Source: Polytrichum commune
Taxonomy: Eukaryota; Streptophyta; Polytrichopsida; Polytrichales; Polytrichaceae
Length of the DNA stretch: 64,000 nucleotides
Reading direction: 5' to 3'
Assembly (NCBI GenBank): GCA_950295325.1
Contig: OX485804.1
Coordinates: forward strand, 26,040,001-26,104,000
Within the stretch, counting starts at the first letter, position 1, and the number at the start of each line of letters is the position of its first letter. The notes beneath the pieces were generated by a model, which worked only from the letters and a program-made list of their open reading frames with translations, made no database searches and had not been told where the DNA came from. Made by a program: the position numbers and the translations under genes. Shown one piece after another: positions 62,696 through 64,000 of this stretch.

Positions 62696-63084
62696 CTACA
62701 CTAAATATGATATTTAGTGTTTGATACACTAAATTCGAACGCTTACATTAAATGTCAATAACCCTGTGAAAGTAAGTAACATTAACTATAAACTCAAACG
62801 CTAAATATTAACTATGGTCATATGTGGAAGTTACATGTTTGATTTTAGTGTTAGTAAGGATACGAAAAGAATGCCATCGACTTTGGCAGATGAGAAACCA
62901 ACAAGCAGGAAGGTAGGACACCATCCCTAAAATCACAAGTCCAATGAAATCCATGCTTCACATGAAGGGAGGTGGCAGTAGGGAAGATATCAACACATTT
63001 ATGTCTAACACCAATTGTCAATAGCAATGTAGGGTGGTAACAACATTAAATATAATCAAACACTAAATATCATATTTAGTGTAG
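62696..63084. mobile_element. Family E TIR element (copy E6) inserted in gag
   Basis: 389 bp, ends CTACACTAAATATGATATTT and AAATATCATATTTAGTGTAG, perfectly inverted over about 20 bases. The gag frame resumes directly after it, so it is a younger insertion than the retroelement. Confidence 0.85.
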
Positions 63085-63700
63085 TGGTCTAAGTTCAAAG
63101 AGTTCTTCTTAGACTATTTTTTACCATGTGACCACATTCATAACATTCAAATCGTGTGGAAAAATTTAGACATGGTGCATTGTCATTTCGAGATTACAAA
63201 GATACGTTCGACGAGTTAGTTGAATATTTCCCATATTTGTCTGACAAAGACAAACATTATTTATTTATTTATTTTGGAGGGGGGGGGGGTTACAACCCTC
63301 CTATAGCATGGTCCTCACATTTGAGGTTAAGAATGTTGAGTTAGCCAAAGAGGAGAAGTCTGCTTTTGAAGTCTCTCATAGAGATCATGTGGTAAAAAGA
63401 CTTGGGAATTAGAAGAGGTCCCAAAGATTTATATGTCCGGAAGGACAAAACAATGCCCAACCAAGCGGAAGACTTAACTACAAAGACCAAGTAGAATATT
63501 AAAAAAATAGAATTGTGTTATAATTGTCACGAGTCGGGGCATATTGTTAAGAATTATTTGCGACCAACTAGTAAATGTCCTAAACAATCAACATCATTAA
63601 TTGTGAAAGCAAAAACACGAATCACATCCGAGTGCAAAGAGGTGGTTCTTGTGTTCGCTGCAAGTTGTGAGCAGCATGTAGCGAGTGAATTGATAATGCT
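63085..63700 (+). pseudogene. gag remnant, 3' part with broken zinc knuckle
   Basis: Continues the gag pattern: WSKFKEFFLDYFLPCDHIHN, then after a frame change FRHGALSFRDYKDTFDELVE and YFPYLSDKDK. Near 63515 CYNCHESGHIVKNY is a CCHC zinc knuckle in which the final cysteine has become tyrosine. A G10 run at about 63281 disrupts the middle. Non-functional. Confidence 0.7.
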
Positions 63701-63734
63701 TTAGGTTTAAGGTACCATTGGCAATCGATCAACT

Positions 63735-64000
63735 TCTATGTTGGTTAATTTAGGGTCAACCCATAACTTGATGTCGTCAGAGTTTGCATCAAAGTTAGGA
63801 TTGCCAACCACCAAGATATCTTGCAAGGTTTTCTTACCCAATGGCGAGTCAAGCCCATTTGAATGTCTATTATTGGAAATCCATGTGTTATTGCAAGGGA
63901 CGCATACCATTGCAAAATTTGAAATTTGGACATGGAGTCAATAGGACGTCATTTTGTGAATATCATGGCTCAATGGTTACTTGCAAGCATGGAGAGGTTC
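63735..64000 (+). pseudogene. Retropepsin-like protease remnant, cut by the window end
   Basis: Reads MLVNLGSTHNLMSSEFASKL then GLPTT and KVFLPNG. This matches the LVDSGATHNFIS active-site region of Ty3-type aspartic proteases, but the catalytic D-S-G has become N-L-G. A later TAG (WTWSQ then stop, DVIL) lies where YDVILGMxWL is expected. Pol should continue beyond position 64000. Confidence 0.7.

Overview
The window is nuclear DNA of a land plant. The evidence is a seven-exon gene for a stromal (plastid-targeted) Hsp70, a five-exon gene for the transcription elongation factor SPT4, spliceosomal introns, old plastid DNA carrying the clpP-psbB-psbT-psbN-psbH gene order, and a dense layer of small DNA transposons, SINEs and retrotransposon debris. 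The lineage cannot be fixed from the sequence. A large, repeat-rich genome fits, and a seed-free plant is possible but unproven.

Layout. 1-29 kb holds no intact gene. It is a mosaic of terminal-inverted-repeat (TIR) elements: a Tourist/PIF-like family with TAA/TTA target duplications (family A), a family with CTACACTAAAT ends (family E), smaller families (B, C, F) and a nearly perfect 517-bp hairpin nested inside a family C element. It also has SINE pieces, a 34-bp minisatellite and many microsatellites. 29-37 kb is mostly anonymous sequence with diverged local duplications. 37.5-44.3 kb is the genic island: cpHsp70 and SPT4, both on the minus strand, with SPT4 upstream of the Hsp70 gene. SPT4 is made of exons of 45-92 bp and is easily missed by ORF scanning.

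46.6-50.1 kb has an internally deleted pogo-like transposon that keeps both ends of its transposase reading frame, and a foldback element with about 510-bp inverted arms around a 30-bp tandem repeat. 50.4-53.2 kb is decayed plastid DNA (clpP exon 2 with group II intron domain V, psbB with about 1 kb deleted, psbT, psbN and the start of psbH), interrupted and followed by GC-richer blocks with unidentified open frames. 54-62 kb returns to TIR elements, including one family A copy inserted in the terminal repeat of another. From 62.0 kb to the end runs a broken Ty3-like retroelement (possible LTR, primer-binding site, gag, zinc knuckle, protease) with a family E element inserted in gag.

The two intact genes have separate housekeeping roles: protein folding and import in the chloroplast stroma, and RNA polymerase II elongation in the nucleus. 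All family assignments come from reading the sequence; no database search was possible.
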